DNA of 16,038 nucleotides, from the NCBI GenBank assembly GCA_031271275.1, contig JAISWA010000137.1, positions 1-16,038 on the forward strand, read 5' to 3'. Shown here one piece after another: positions 7,513 to 14,361 of this stretch (within the stretch, counting starts at the first letter, position 1; each line of letters begins with the position of its first letter). This stretch comes from Clostridiales bacterium (GTDB taxonomy: Bacteria; Bacillota; Clostridia; Lachnospirales; WQUN01). The notes under the pieces are model-generated. The model saw nothing but the letters and a program-made list of their open reading frames with translations, did not search any database and had not been told where the DNA came from. The position numbers and the translations under genes were made by a program.

Positions 7513-9759
7513 CTATTCCCGTAAAGCGCGTTTTACTTTGCTTTGCAGCTCCGAAGCGCACTGCTCGGCGGTTATCAGCCCCTGCGTATAGCTGTGTACA
7601 ATTTGATTAAACACGTCCTGTACGTTTGCGGGCATAAGCGTCAAATGCTGGTCCCGCATGGGCATGGACAAAACTTCCCCATATTCAAGCCCGGCGGGGT
7701 TAAGGTTTTTATTGACGCTTAGGAATGGAATCGAAAGAATGTTATTGCCGTTCCCGTCGGCGTAAGATTCCGGCTGTTCCATAAAACGCAAAAAATCCCA
7801 CGCAAGGTCTTTATTTTGAGACGCCGCGCTTAAAGTATATTTAATCGGCGCGAAAGTGAGCAGCGAGCCTTCTTCGTCCGTCAGCGGCTTGCGTCCGGTG
7901 AAAAGTATTTCGCCTTCGACAGGAAGCGTGTGTTGATATATATCCCCCGGCGCGGTAAGGAACGTGTATTTCTCGCTGTAAAGTTTTACATCCGCGGGCG
8001 CTGTTAAAGGCAGGTCAAGGCTTGCGCCGTTAATGTCCGTTGCGCTGTCTTTTGTTTCGGCAGCGCTTTTAAGCAGCCCGATAAATTTAGGGTTGTCGAA
8101 GTCGCAGGTTTTGTTTTCCAAATCCAAAAAACTGTCGATGGTATGCAATAGGGCGGGATAGACAGCGTTTGTGTAGTCGGAGTAGGGGAAGCCCTCCTCC
8201 GCCATTTGGTGTATTTCAAACATATCAAAGTAAGACAGCGCATCCATTGCATCGTATTTTTCCCGGGCGGGGCCGGTTAGTTTCGCGTTGATGGCGAGCG
8301 TGTCATATCTAACATTTAGCGGATATATATACAGCCCGCCGTTGTATTCCATTGCCTCAAACACATTGGAATAATAATCGTCCCTGTTAAAAGTCGGGTC
8401 GGCGTCCATCAGCTCGTTAAAGTCCGCCATATACCGCGTTACAGCCGGGTCTTTATAGTTGACGTATCCCGGCATTAAATCGTCCGCGCCGCCGGACATA
8501 AGCAGGGTGGGGACTTCGGTGATATAGCGGTAATAATCAGCCCCGAAATCGTTGATGCGGATGGTTACGCCCGGGTGCGTTTCCATATATTTTCGGGAAA
8601 GCGCTTCAATTTCGACGGGCGTAAAAAGATGAGCGATGGTAATGGTTTTTTCCGACTCCGCCGGATTTTCCGCCGTTGACGCGGCGGAAACGCTGTTCCG
8701 CCCGCCGAAGGCGACCACCCCTCCGGAGAGAATAACCCCCGCCATAAGCAGCGCGGTCAGGCTGAAGACAATACTTTTCCGCGGCTTTGCCGTTTCGAGT
8801 ATTTTTTGAATGCGTTTTTTGAGTCTTTTTCCGCCGCCCGTAAGCGCGAAAGCCAATCCGTTTTTCATAAGCCCGCTTTGTTTTGCCGTGAACAATAAAA
8901 TGTTCCCGTACTCGCGCCGTTTTTTATGCCCGGCGTATTCAATCACTTCCCTGTCGCAGGCGCGTTCCGATTCTTCCGTCAGCATACGGCTCATCAAATA
9001 GGTAAACGGATTGAACCAGTGCGCCGTCGCCGCCGCCATGACAAAAAGCTTCGCGAACAAATCGCCCCGTTTGATGTGCAGCGCCTCGTGCAGAATCATC
9101 ATGTAGCGCGTGTCGTTTTCGATTTCGACATCCGGGAATACGATTACCGGCTTGAGCAGACCGAACATGACCGGCGTTGGAATCATGGGGCAGACCCAAA
9201 GCCTGACGCGCCTTTTTAATTTAATCCTGCGGCGGATTTCTTCCGTCATGGAAAGCGCCCGCAAGGAAACCTCCGGGCGGCTGTATGTTTTTATCATCCG
9301 CAAAAAACGGAAATGCCGCGTAATACAGATAAGAAGCCCGATAAACACACCCGCCGCCCAAAGGGCGAAGATGCCGTAAGTTTTAAGCGCTGAAACCCGG
9401 TCAGTACCGCGAGTAGGCGCGAGTGCGTTCGCTTCGCTTGTTTTGATCAACAGTTCCGCCGCTGTCGCAGATTGCGGACCCGCTTGCGCATTCATTCCGG
9501 TTTCAAACCATAAACGCGTAAAGTCAACCATCTCCGCTACTTCCCTGACCGCGCGGGGGGCGTCCGCTGTGTCCACGGGGACGGTATACAGCGTGGGGCG
9601 GTAGGGTATCAGCAGCCCCGCCGCCACCAGAAGCCACGCGAAATACCGCAGCCCCGGCGAGGTCTTGCCGTGCAGAAATTTCCCGGCGGCGGTGAGCAAA
9701 AGTATGGCGGCGGAAAGTAACAGCGAGTTTTCAAGCAGGCGGAAAATGAAATCATTCAC
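7513..9759 (-). CDS. BlaR1/MecR1-type M56 protease fused to a solute-binding-protein sensor domain
   Basis: The 748-residue protein joins two families. Residues 1-350 form the M56 antirepressor module: membrane helices at about 9-28, 36-52, 127-148 and 329-350, and a cytoplasmic zinc-protease loop with HEALH (224-228) and the downstream ESERACD (263-269) that supplies further conserved residues. Residues 371-748, predicted outside the cell, are a full family-1 solute-binding protein (KTITIAHLFTP; TEVPTLLMSGGADDLMPGY; NKDLAWDFLRFMEQPESY). In BlaR1 this outer position holds a penicillin-binding sensor; none is present here. By analogy, ligand binding outside would activate the protease, which then inactivates the BlaI-type repressor encoded upstream (the genes overlap by 8 bp). 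The fusion is continuous in one frame with no stop, and the binding domain matches the adjacent free protein, so an assembly artefact is unlikely. The signalling role is inferred from the BlaR1 family. Confidence 0.92.
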   Translation of the reverse strand: MNDFIFRLLENSLLLSAAILLLTAAGKFLHGKTSPGLRYFAWLLVAAGLLIPYRPTLYTVPVDTADAPRAVREVAEMVDFTRLWFETGMNAQAGPQSATAAELLIKTSEANALAPTRGTDRVSALKTYGIFALWAAGVFIGLLICITRHFRFLRMIKTYSRPEVSLRALSMTEEIRRRIKLKRRVRLWVCPMIPTPVMFGLLKPVIVFPDVEIENDTRYMMILHEALHIKRGDLFAKLFVMAAATAHWFNPFTYLMSRMLTEESERACDREVIEYAGHKKRREYGNILLFTAKQSGLMKNGLAFALTGGGKRLKKRIQKILETAKPRKSIVFSLTALLMAGVILSGGVVAFGGRNSVSAASTAENPAESEKTITIAHLFTPVEIEALSRKYMETHPGVTIRINDFGADYYRYITEVPTLLMSGGADDLMPGYVNYKDPAVTRYMADFNELMDADPTFNRDDYYSNVFEAMEYNGGLYIYPLNVRYDTLAINAKLTGPAREKYDAMDALSYFDMFEIHQMAEEGFPYSDYTNAVYPALLHTIDSFLDLENKTCDFDNPKFIGLLKSAAETKDSATDINGASLDLPLTAPADVKLYSEKYTFLTAPGDIYQHTLPVEGEILFTGRKPLTDEEGSLLTFAPIKYTLSAASQNKDLAWDFLRFMEQPESYADGNGNNILSIPFLSVNKNLNPAGLEYGEVLSMPMRDQHLTLMPANVQDVFNQIVHSYTQGLITAEQCASELQSKVKRALRE

Positions 9760-10132
9760 TCTTTTTCTCCCTCAGCCATTGCTCCAACTCCAGCAAATCC
9801 TGTTCGTTCGGGCTGTCGCCGGCGTAAAGCGCGTTCATCAACCCCGTAAGTGAATTTTGGTGGAACATTTTCATAAAACGCCCGGTTTCCTGGTTCAAAT
9901 ATTCCGCCTGCGCAATCAGCGGGGAATAATACCGTTCCTTCCCGTGTTTTTCCGTGGAAAGGAATTTTTTCTCCGTAAGACGGTTAAGCAATGTATAAAC
10001 CGTTTGAGGCGTCCAACCCCTCAGCGGCTCCGCCAACTCGGACACCTGCGTCTTGGAAATGGGCGTGGGCTGCGACCAGACAATTTGCATGATGCAAAAT
10101 TCCGCGTCGGGTAAGTGTAGGTGTGTTTTCAT
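9752..10132 (-). CDS. BlaI/MecI/CopY-family transcriptional repressor
   Basis: The 126-residue protein has an N-terminal winged helix: LPDAEFCIMQIVWSQPTPIS, then GWTPQTVYTLLNRLTEKKFL (the recognition helix region of BlaI/MecI) and the wing STEKHGKERYYSPLIAQAEY. The C-terminal helices (about 75-120) would form the dimerisation domain that holds the protease-sensitive site in BlaI. ATG 10132 is chosen over TTG 10147 because GGAGG (10138-10142) sits 5 bp before it. It is the first gene of the operon, overlapping the M56 gene, as blaI-blaR1 and mecI-mecR1 pairs do. It should repress its own operon by binding the promoter dyads upstream. Confidence 0.93.
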   Translation of the reverse strand: MKTHLHLPDAEFCIMQIVWSQPTPISKTQVSELAEPLRGWTPQTVYTLLNRLTEKKFLSTEKHGKERYYSPLIAQAEYLNQETGRFMKMFHQNSLTGLMNALYAGDSPNEQDLLELEQWLREKKSE

Positions 10133-10149
10133 CAAAGCCTCCGTCAAGT

Positions 10150-10166
10150 TTTATTCCTGTAATAAA
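10150..10166. promoter_or_regulatory. Inverted repeat in the leader, possible second BlaI-type operator
   Basis: TTTATT-CCTGT-AATAAA is a perfect 6-bp inverted repeat with a 5-bp centre, lying between the predicted transcription start and the ribosome binding site of the repressor gene. It contains TGTAA, as BlaI half-sites do. Assignment is by position and symmetry only. Confidence 0.35.
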
Positions 10167-10201
10167 GGAAACATTCGTGCTTACCATTCAATAATGACGC
10201 G

Positions 10202-10237
10202 TGTAATTTTAAGACCATTATAATGCCATAAATTACA
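10202..10237. promoter_or_regulatory. 8-bp inverted repeat spanning the -10 region of the operon promoter
   Basis: TGTAATTT (10202-10209) and AAATTACA (10230-10237) are perfect inverted arms separated by 20 bp, enclosing the -10 box. The arms contain the TGTA/TACA core used by BlaI/MecI repressors. A looser core, GACA-AC-TGTA on the minus strand, overlaps the -35 and matches TACA-nn-TGTA at 7 of 8 positions. These are good repressor-site candidates; no binding data. Confidence 0.5.
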
Positions 10238-10245
10238 GTTGTCAA
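10217..10245 (-). promoter_or_regulatory. Strong sigma-A promoter of the BlaI-transporter operon
   Basis: On the minus strand, TTGACA (10245-10240) and TATAAT (10222-10217) are both exact consensus hexamers with the optimal 17-bp spacer. The predicted start of transcription is near 10210, giving a leader of about 78 nt before the repressor gene. A consensus promoter overlaid by dyads fits a tightly repressed, inducible operon. Confidence 0.85.
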
Positions 10246-10259
10246 TTATCGAGGGAAAT

Positions 10260-11231
10260 TTATGTAAAATAAACCGGCTGCAAACCGCCGGTGTGTTTTC
10301 CGGTAAACGGGTCGCAGCCGTGGTCAGCAGTCACGCGCACTTTGTGACAAGAACGCAGAAGTTCCGGCAACACGGCGCGGTCTATTTCTTTCATAAACGA
10401 TTCCTTTCCGGGTTTATCCCTCCGGTGCGCGACTTCATCGCAGCCGCCTATGTGCAGAAGCACAAAGTCAAACTCCTCCGCGAGTGCCAGGACGGATTTT
10501 ATTTTGGCACGTAAATCCGTGTTAACGTCGCCGGTGCATTTTCCGGTAGTCGCAAGCGCCATCCCCAACGCCCGCGCAATTCCCTTAACGACGTTCGCAC
10601 CGCAGACGGCGGCGGAACGCTTCAGCGGCGCGAAGCGAAAACCTGACGGCGCCACGGAAGCCGCCCACGGGATTAAAACCCGCTTGCTTTGCCGGGCGCT
10701 TATGTTTAGGCGGGAGAGCGTTTCTTTTAATAGCGGGATATCCGGGTAAGTCAAGCGGCTGAAATGCTTCCCGAACATATCGAAGGGCGTTTCCGTTTGA
10801 AAGGTGTGAAGATAAGCGGCGCAGCCGGGGAGTATCAGCAGGCATTTATAACGGTCTATGGGGACGTACCGGGACGCGAGGGTATTTCCGGGCGGTGACG
10901 CTAATAAATTTTGAACGTCTTCCGGCGCGTCGCGAAACCCTGCGCATATTCCGTTTTCGTCAAGGGCTGCCCAACTTCCGCGAAAAATCAAATCGTTGGC
11001 GCCAACGTCCACCCCCATCCCCAAGGCTTCGACCCAACCGCGTATATGCTTCGGCGGGTCAGCGCCGAGCAGCGACAAAACACAGGGCAGTGTTTCGGGC
11101 GTAAACCCGTCCGGTACGGTTTTAATGAAGCCCCGATTGGGAAAGGAGGCGAGGGCGGGATAGTTTTGAACATCGAAATACGGGTCGGTCATTCCGTCGA
11201 TTACGCATAAAATTTGAGATATTTTCTTCAT
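10260..11231 (-). CDS. ApgM-like phosphohydrolase of the alkaline phosphatase superfamily in the cobalamin cluster
   Basis: The 323-residue protein resembles archaeal-type cofactor-independent phosphoglycerate mutase. Metal-site residues are visible: Asp12 in VIDGMTD, Asp265/His269/Asp272 in GCDEVAHRRD, Asp303-His304 in TADHG and His313 in GKHTGG. At the place of the nucleophilic Ser of ApgM (PGSDVAN..SLLGYDP) it has Thr47 (PETLPCVLSLLGADP); Thr is a known alternative nucleophile in this superfamily. It ends 10 residues after His313, whereas ApgM (about 400 residues) continues, so the C-terminus is short. Location directly after cbiC suggests a cobalamin role, for example removing the phosphate from alpha-ribazole phosphate or adenosylcobalamin phosphate in place of CobC. 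That is inference; glycolytic mutase activity is the alternative. The start is taken at ATG 11231 (MKKISQILCVIDG); GTG 11237 is also in frame. Confidence 0.75.
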   Translation of the reverse strand: MKKISQILCVIDGMTDPYFDVQNYPALASFPNRGFIKTVPDGFTPETLPCVLSLLGADPPKHIRGWVEALGMGVDVGANDLIFRGSWAALDENGICAGFRDAPEDVQNLLASPPGNTLASRYVPIDRYKCLLILPGCAAYLHTFQTETPFDMFGKHFSRLTYPDIPLLKETLSRLNISARQSKRVLIPWAASVAPSGFRFAPLKRSAAVCGANVVKGIARALGMALATTGKCTGDVNTDLRAKIKSVLALAEEFDFVLLHIGGCDEVAHRRDKPGKESFMKEIDRAVLPELLRSCHKVRVTADHGCDPFTGKHTGGLQPVYFT

Positions 11232-11246
11232 AACCACCGCAATCTG

Positions 11247-11870
11247 TCAGCATGGCGGCGCGGCAAGCCGGAGCAGCGCGTTGCAAACCGCGACGGCAAC
11301 GGTGCTTCCGCCTTTGCGCCCAAGCGCCGTGATAAAGGGTATGCCGGAACGGGTCAGCGCTTCTTTTGCCTCGGTCACATTCACAAAACCGACGGGCACG
11401 CCAATCACAAAAGCCGGGGAATATTCCCCGGCGGTTTTAAGCTCGACTATGCGAAGCAGGGCGGTGGGCGCGTTCCCGATTGCGAAAATAAACGGCCCGT
11501 TCATGGAAGCCGCTTTGTCCATTGCGGCGCGGGCGCGGGTCATGCCCTGTTGCCGCGCGGCTTCCGCAACGTCCCCGTCGCCGGAAAAACACTCGATTCC
11601 GCTGTTTAACGCGTACAGCCGGGTCTTGTCCACGCCCGCTTTAATCATGTTCGTGTCGGATATGATTTTTACGCCGCTTCGCAAAAGGGAAACGGCTTTT
11701 TCCACCGCGCCGTGGGAAGCGATTACGGAACCCGCGTAATCGAAGTCGGCGGTGGTGTGTATCACGCGCAGGATAACCGGCTCAAGCGCCGGGTCGAGAC
11801 CGTAAGGCAACTCGCTTTTAATAATTTCAAAGCTGCGGTTCTCGATATCCTCGGGCTTTAAATATTCCAT
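11247..11870 (-). CDS. cbiC: Cobalt-precorrin-8 methylmutase (CbiC/CobH)
   Basis: The 207-residue protein has the usual length of the family. It moves the methyl group from C-11 to C-12 of (cobalt-)precorrin-8, giving (hydrogeno)cobyrinic acid. Hallmarks are RVIHTTADFDY with the catalytic His38, SDTNMIKAGV, IGNAPTALLRIVEL, FVIGVPVGFVNVTEAKEAL and ALGRKGGSTVAVAVCNALL. The gene follows cobA after 3 bp and precedes the ApgM-like gene by 15 bp, in a compact cobalamin operon. A perfect 20-bp palindrome (11413-11432) lies within it at the codons for AGEYSPA. Whether the substrate carries cobalt (anaerobic route) cannot be told from this gene alone; the Clostridia-like setting favours CbiC. Confidence 0.96.
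   Translation of the reverse strand: MEYLKPEDIENRSFEIIKSELPYGLDPALEPVILRVIHTTADFDYAGSVIASHGAVEKAVSLLRSGVKIISDTNMIKAGVDKTRLYALNSGIECFSGDGDVAEAARQQGMTRARAAMDKAASMNGPFIFAIGNAPTALLRIVELKTAGEYSPAFVIGVPVGFVNVTEAKEALTRSGIPFITALGRKGGSTVAVAVCNALLRLAAPPC
11413..11432. repeat. Perfect 20-bp palindrome inside cbiC
   Basis: GCCGGGGAATATTCCCCGGC reads the same on both strands with no central spacer. It falls on the codons for AGEYSPA in a less conserved part of the protein. It could be chance codon bias or a binding site; no second copy was noticed. Confidence 0.6.
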
Positions 11871-11873
11871 TAC

Positions 11874-12401
11874 TTAAAATTCAATCCCTTCCCGCGCGGC
11901 GATACCCGCGTCATACGGGTGCTTTTGCTTTGTAAATACCGTTACGTAGCCGGCGGCTTTCACAAAATGCTCCGGCGCGTTCCGCCCGGTCAGCACAAGC
12001 TCTATGCCCGGCGGTTTGGTTATGAGCAAATCGTCCACCAGGTCTTTGTTTATCGCGCCGATATGGTACGCCGGGCAAATTTCGTCCAACACAAGCAGAC
12101 AGCGGCCGTATTCCCGGGCAAGCGCAAGCCCTCTTATAAAATTCTCGTTGTTCTCGCGGAATATTTCCGCTTTAATGACTTCACCGGCTGCGGAATAAAA
12201 CCCGAAGTCACGGGAATTCCGAAACACGGTCACGCCGTTTATACTTTTTAACGCGTGGAGCTCGCCGGTGTCCCTGCCTTTTAAAAATTGCGCAATCACC
12301 GCGTTTATCCCGCGCCCCGCGGCGCGTAAAACCAACCCGAGCGCGGCGGTGGTCTTGCCCTTGCCGTCGCCGGTGTAAACGTGAATGAGCCCCGGTATCA
12401 T
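11874..12401 (-). CDS. cobA: Corrinoid adenosyltransferase (CobA/BtuR/CobO family)
   Basis: The 175-residue protein transfers the 5'-deoxyadenosyl group of ATP to Co(I) of corrinoids in the cytoplasm. The reversed-polarity nucleotide loop is GDGKGKTT (11-18) in VYTGDGKGKTTAALGLVLRA. Also typical are VIAQFLKGRDTGE, LLVLDEICPA and the C-terminal KHPYDAGIAAREGIEF. ATG 12401 is preferred over an in-frame TTG at 12413 because it forms an ATGA overlap with the cobQ stop, implying coupled translation. It comes third among the cobalamin genes complete in this window, between cobQ and cbiC. Confidence 0.96.
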   Translation of the reverse strand: MIPGLIHVYTGDGKGKTTAALGLVLRAAGRGINAVIAQFLKGRDTGELHALKSINGVTVFRNSRDFGFYSAAGEVIKAEIFRENNENFIRGLALAREYGRCLLVLDEICPAYHIGAINKDLVDDLLITKPPGIELVLTGRNAPEHFVKAAGYVTVFTKQKHPYDAGIAAREGIEF

Positions 12402-13246
12402 AATTCGCGGCAACGCATTATTTCATATATTAATTTCATATCAAGATTTTCCCGTATGGCAGAAGCGAGAAGGTCGTATTGCGCCTCGCGGAATTTTCCC
12501 TCACGGGCAGGCTTCGGCTGAACGCCGCCCCTTACAAGGCTGTCTTCCTCCTCAATTTCCACATTCAAATAGGGCAGCACCCCCGCCACGGGTTTCCCGC
12601 TCCGCTCCTCGAGCATGGCAATCCCCGGGCGCAGCAGTTCCCTATCCCCGCGAAATTTGTTAATCACCGTGGCTTTGACCCGCGCCCGCTCGTCGTCGTC
12701 CAATAATACAAGCGTGCCTATAATCTGCGCGAAAACCCCGCCGCAGTCGATATCCCCCACCAACAGCACCGGCGAGCCCGTCAGCTTGGCAAGCCCCATG
12801 TTGACGATATCGTCCTGCTTCAGATTAATTTCCGCGGGGCTGCCCGCTCCTTCGATCACGACGATGTCATGCTCCGCCGCCAACGTTTCAAACGCCCGCG
12901 TTATTTCGGGGACCAGTTTTTTCTTATAGTTAAAATATTCCGCCGCCTTCATATGCCCGCGAAGTTCGCCGTTGACATAAACAAGCGAACCCGTGTCGCT
13001 TTCGGGCTTTAAAAGTATGGGGTTCATCAACACGCTCGGCATTACCCCCGCCGCCTCCGCCTGCACCGCCTGCGCGCGGCTCATCTCAAGCCCGTCTTCT
13101 GTTTTATGGGAAAACCGCGACATGTTCTGGGACTTAAACGGCGCGGCGCGGTACCCGTCCTGCTTAAACACACGGCAAAGCCCGGCGGTGAGGAAACTTT
13201 TCCCCACCGACGACATGGTGCCTTGTATCATAATCGTTTTCGCCAC
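12398..13246 (-). CDS. cobQ: Cobyric acid synthase lacking the glutamine amidotransferase domain
   Basis: CobQ/CbiP normally has about 500 residues: an N-terminal ATP-using amide ligase domain and a C-terminal glutaminase domain. Together they amidate four carboxylates of adenosylcobyrinate a,c-diamide. Here 282 residues hold the complete ligase domain: VAKTIMIQGTMSSVGKSFLT with the P-loop, PFKSQNMS, EMSRAQAVQAEAAG, MNPILLKP, IEGAGSPAEINL, DIDCGGVFAQIIGT and VINKFRGD. After LPYLNVEIEEEDS (224-236), a short linker leads straight into YDLLASAIRENLDMKLIYEI (257-276). That matches the extreme C-terminus of full-length CbiP (FDRLAEAMREHIAIDKIYAIM in Salmonella, from memory). So the GATase region is excised in frame while both ends remain. 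GTG 13246, 2 bp after the upstream stop, gives the family's normal N-terminus. It may use free ammonia or a separate glutaminase, or be inactive. Confidence 0.9.
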   Translation of the reverse strand: MAKTIMIQGTMSSVGKSFLTAGLCRVFKQDGYRAAPFKSQNMSRFSHKTEDGLEMSRAQAVQAEAAGVMPSVLMNPILLKPESDTGSLVYVNGELRGHMKAAEYFNYKKKLVPEITRAFETLAAEHDIVVIEGAGSPAEINLKQDDIVNMGLAKLTGSPVLLVGDIDCGGVFAQIIGTLVLLDDDERARVKATVINKFRGDRELLRPGIAMLEERSGKPVAGVLPYLNVEIEEEDSLVRGGVQPKPAREGKFREAQYDLLASAIRENLDMKLIYEIMRCREL

Positions 13247-13248
13247 GG

Positions 13249-14298
13249 TTACGCCAGAACCGGAAGCACGCAGACCGCCCCGGGGAGGGGAAACGCGTCT
13301 CCGACTTGTGCCCAATTCCCGTTTTCATCCGCTTTAAGCAGGGTAATCGCGTTGGAGTCCTGATTGGCGACTATCATGCATTCGTCATGGACAAGCGCGA
13401 AATCCCTCGGGCTCCGCCCGCCGCAGCCGTAGATTCCCTTCCTGTTTAAAAGCCCGTTTCCTTCATCAATATCGTATACGGCAATACTGTCATGACCTCT
13501 GTTGGAAGCGAACAGCTTTTTTCCGTCAGCGGAAATTTTAATGGCGGCGCAACTGTTTTCCCCGGCAAACCCTTCGGGAAGGGTGCCGAGTTTTTGTTTT
13601 GAAGCAAAGCGCCCGTCCTTATAGTCAAAGGCTTCCACTTCGCTGCTGAGTTCATGCACGGCATAGGCGGTTTTCCCGTCGGGGGAAAAGACGATATGCC
13701 GGGGCCCCGAACCTGTCGCCACAGGACATGGCTCAAATAATGAAAATTTCCCCCGCGCGTCGTCGTACTCATACGTGATAATGGCGTCCAGACCTAAATC
13801 TACGGCGCACAGGTATTTGCCGCCGGGAGCCATCGCGGTGAAATGGGCGTGAGGGGTCGGGTTTTGCGCGGTCGGCTGATGTTTGAACGCCGCAGACAGC
13901 GTAAACCCGTCGGCGTTAAAAACCGAAACCACGCCGTCCCCGTAATTTGCCGCGAAGACATGCTTAGTGGCGGTGTCTACGCTTATGTGGCACGGCGCGC
14001 TTCCCCCGGTAAGCGCGGTTTGCGCCAACGTTATCTTGTCAGGGTCGGAGATATTGAAAACCGCCGCCGCGCCGCCGTAAGCGCCTTCGTACTGTTCCGT
14101 TTCCAAAACCGCGTACAGCTTTTTTTTATCGGGCGAAAACGCCAGGTAGGAAGGGTTTTTTACAAAATCGCCTGACGCGAGGGCTTTGAAGATTCCTGTT
14201 TCCAAATTTACCTCGCATTTATAAATGCCTTCGCTCAAAGTGCCGTCAGTATAGGTGCCGACGTAAAAGGCGGCGGTGTTATTCAACTTTTTTTCCAT
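13249..14298 (-). CDS. pgl: Lactonase-family seven-bladed beta-propeller (6-phosphogluconolactonase-like)
   Basis: The 349-residue protein matches the Lactonase/YbhE family throughout: AAFYVGTYTDGTLSEGIYKC at the start, KNPSYLAFSPDKKKLYAV, PTPHAHFTAMAPGGKYLCAV followed by DLGLDAIITYEYD, GSGPRHIVFSPDGKTAYAVH, GGRSPRDFAL and IVANQDSNAITLLK near the end. Repeated blade motifs with SPDGK/SADGK turns agree with a cytoplasmic propeller. Known members hydrolyse 6-phosphogluconolactone in the pentose phosphate pathway, but the family is wide and other lactones are possible. ATG 14298 has AGGA about 10 bp upstream. The stop lies 2 bp before the cobQ start, so it is co-transcribed with cobalamin genes, which is unexpected for this enzyme. 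Confidence 0.88.
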   Translation of the reverse strand: MEKKLNNTAAFYVGTYTDGTLSEGIYKCEVNLETGIFKALASGDFVKNPSYLAFSPDKKKLYAVLETEQYEGAYGGAAAVFNISDPDKITLAQTALTGGSAPCHISVDTATKHVFAANYGDGVVSVFNADGFTLSAAFKHQPTAQNPTPHAHFTAMAPGGKYLCAVDLGLDAIITYEYDDARGKFSLFEPCPVATGSGPRHIVFSPDGKTAYAVHELSSEVEAFDYKDGRFASKQKLGTLPEGFAGENSCAAIKISADGKKLFASNRGHDSIAVYDIDEGNGLLNRKGIYGCGGRSPRDFALVHDECMIVANQDSNAITLLKADENGNWAQVGDAFPLPGAVCVLPVLA

Positions 14299-14361
14299 AT
14301 TCGTTTCATCCTTTTTGATAAGTTAAATCGCCGTACTCAACATAAGCTTACCGCAGCATAA

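Noticed and set aside
10132..10147. TTG at 10147 as the start of the BlaI-type gene
   Set aside because: The GGAGG site at 10138-10142 would lie inside the coding sequence; it is correctly placed for ATG 10132.
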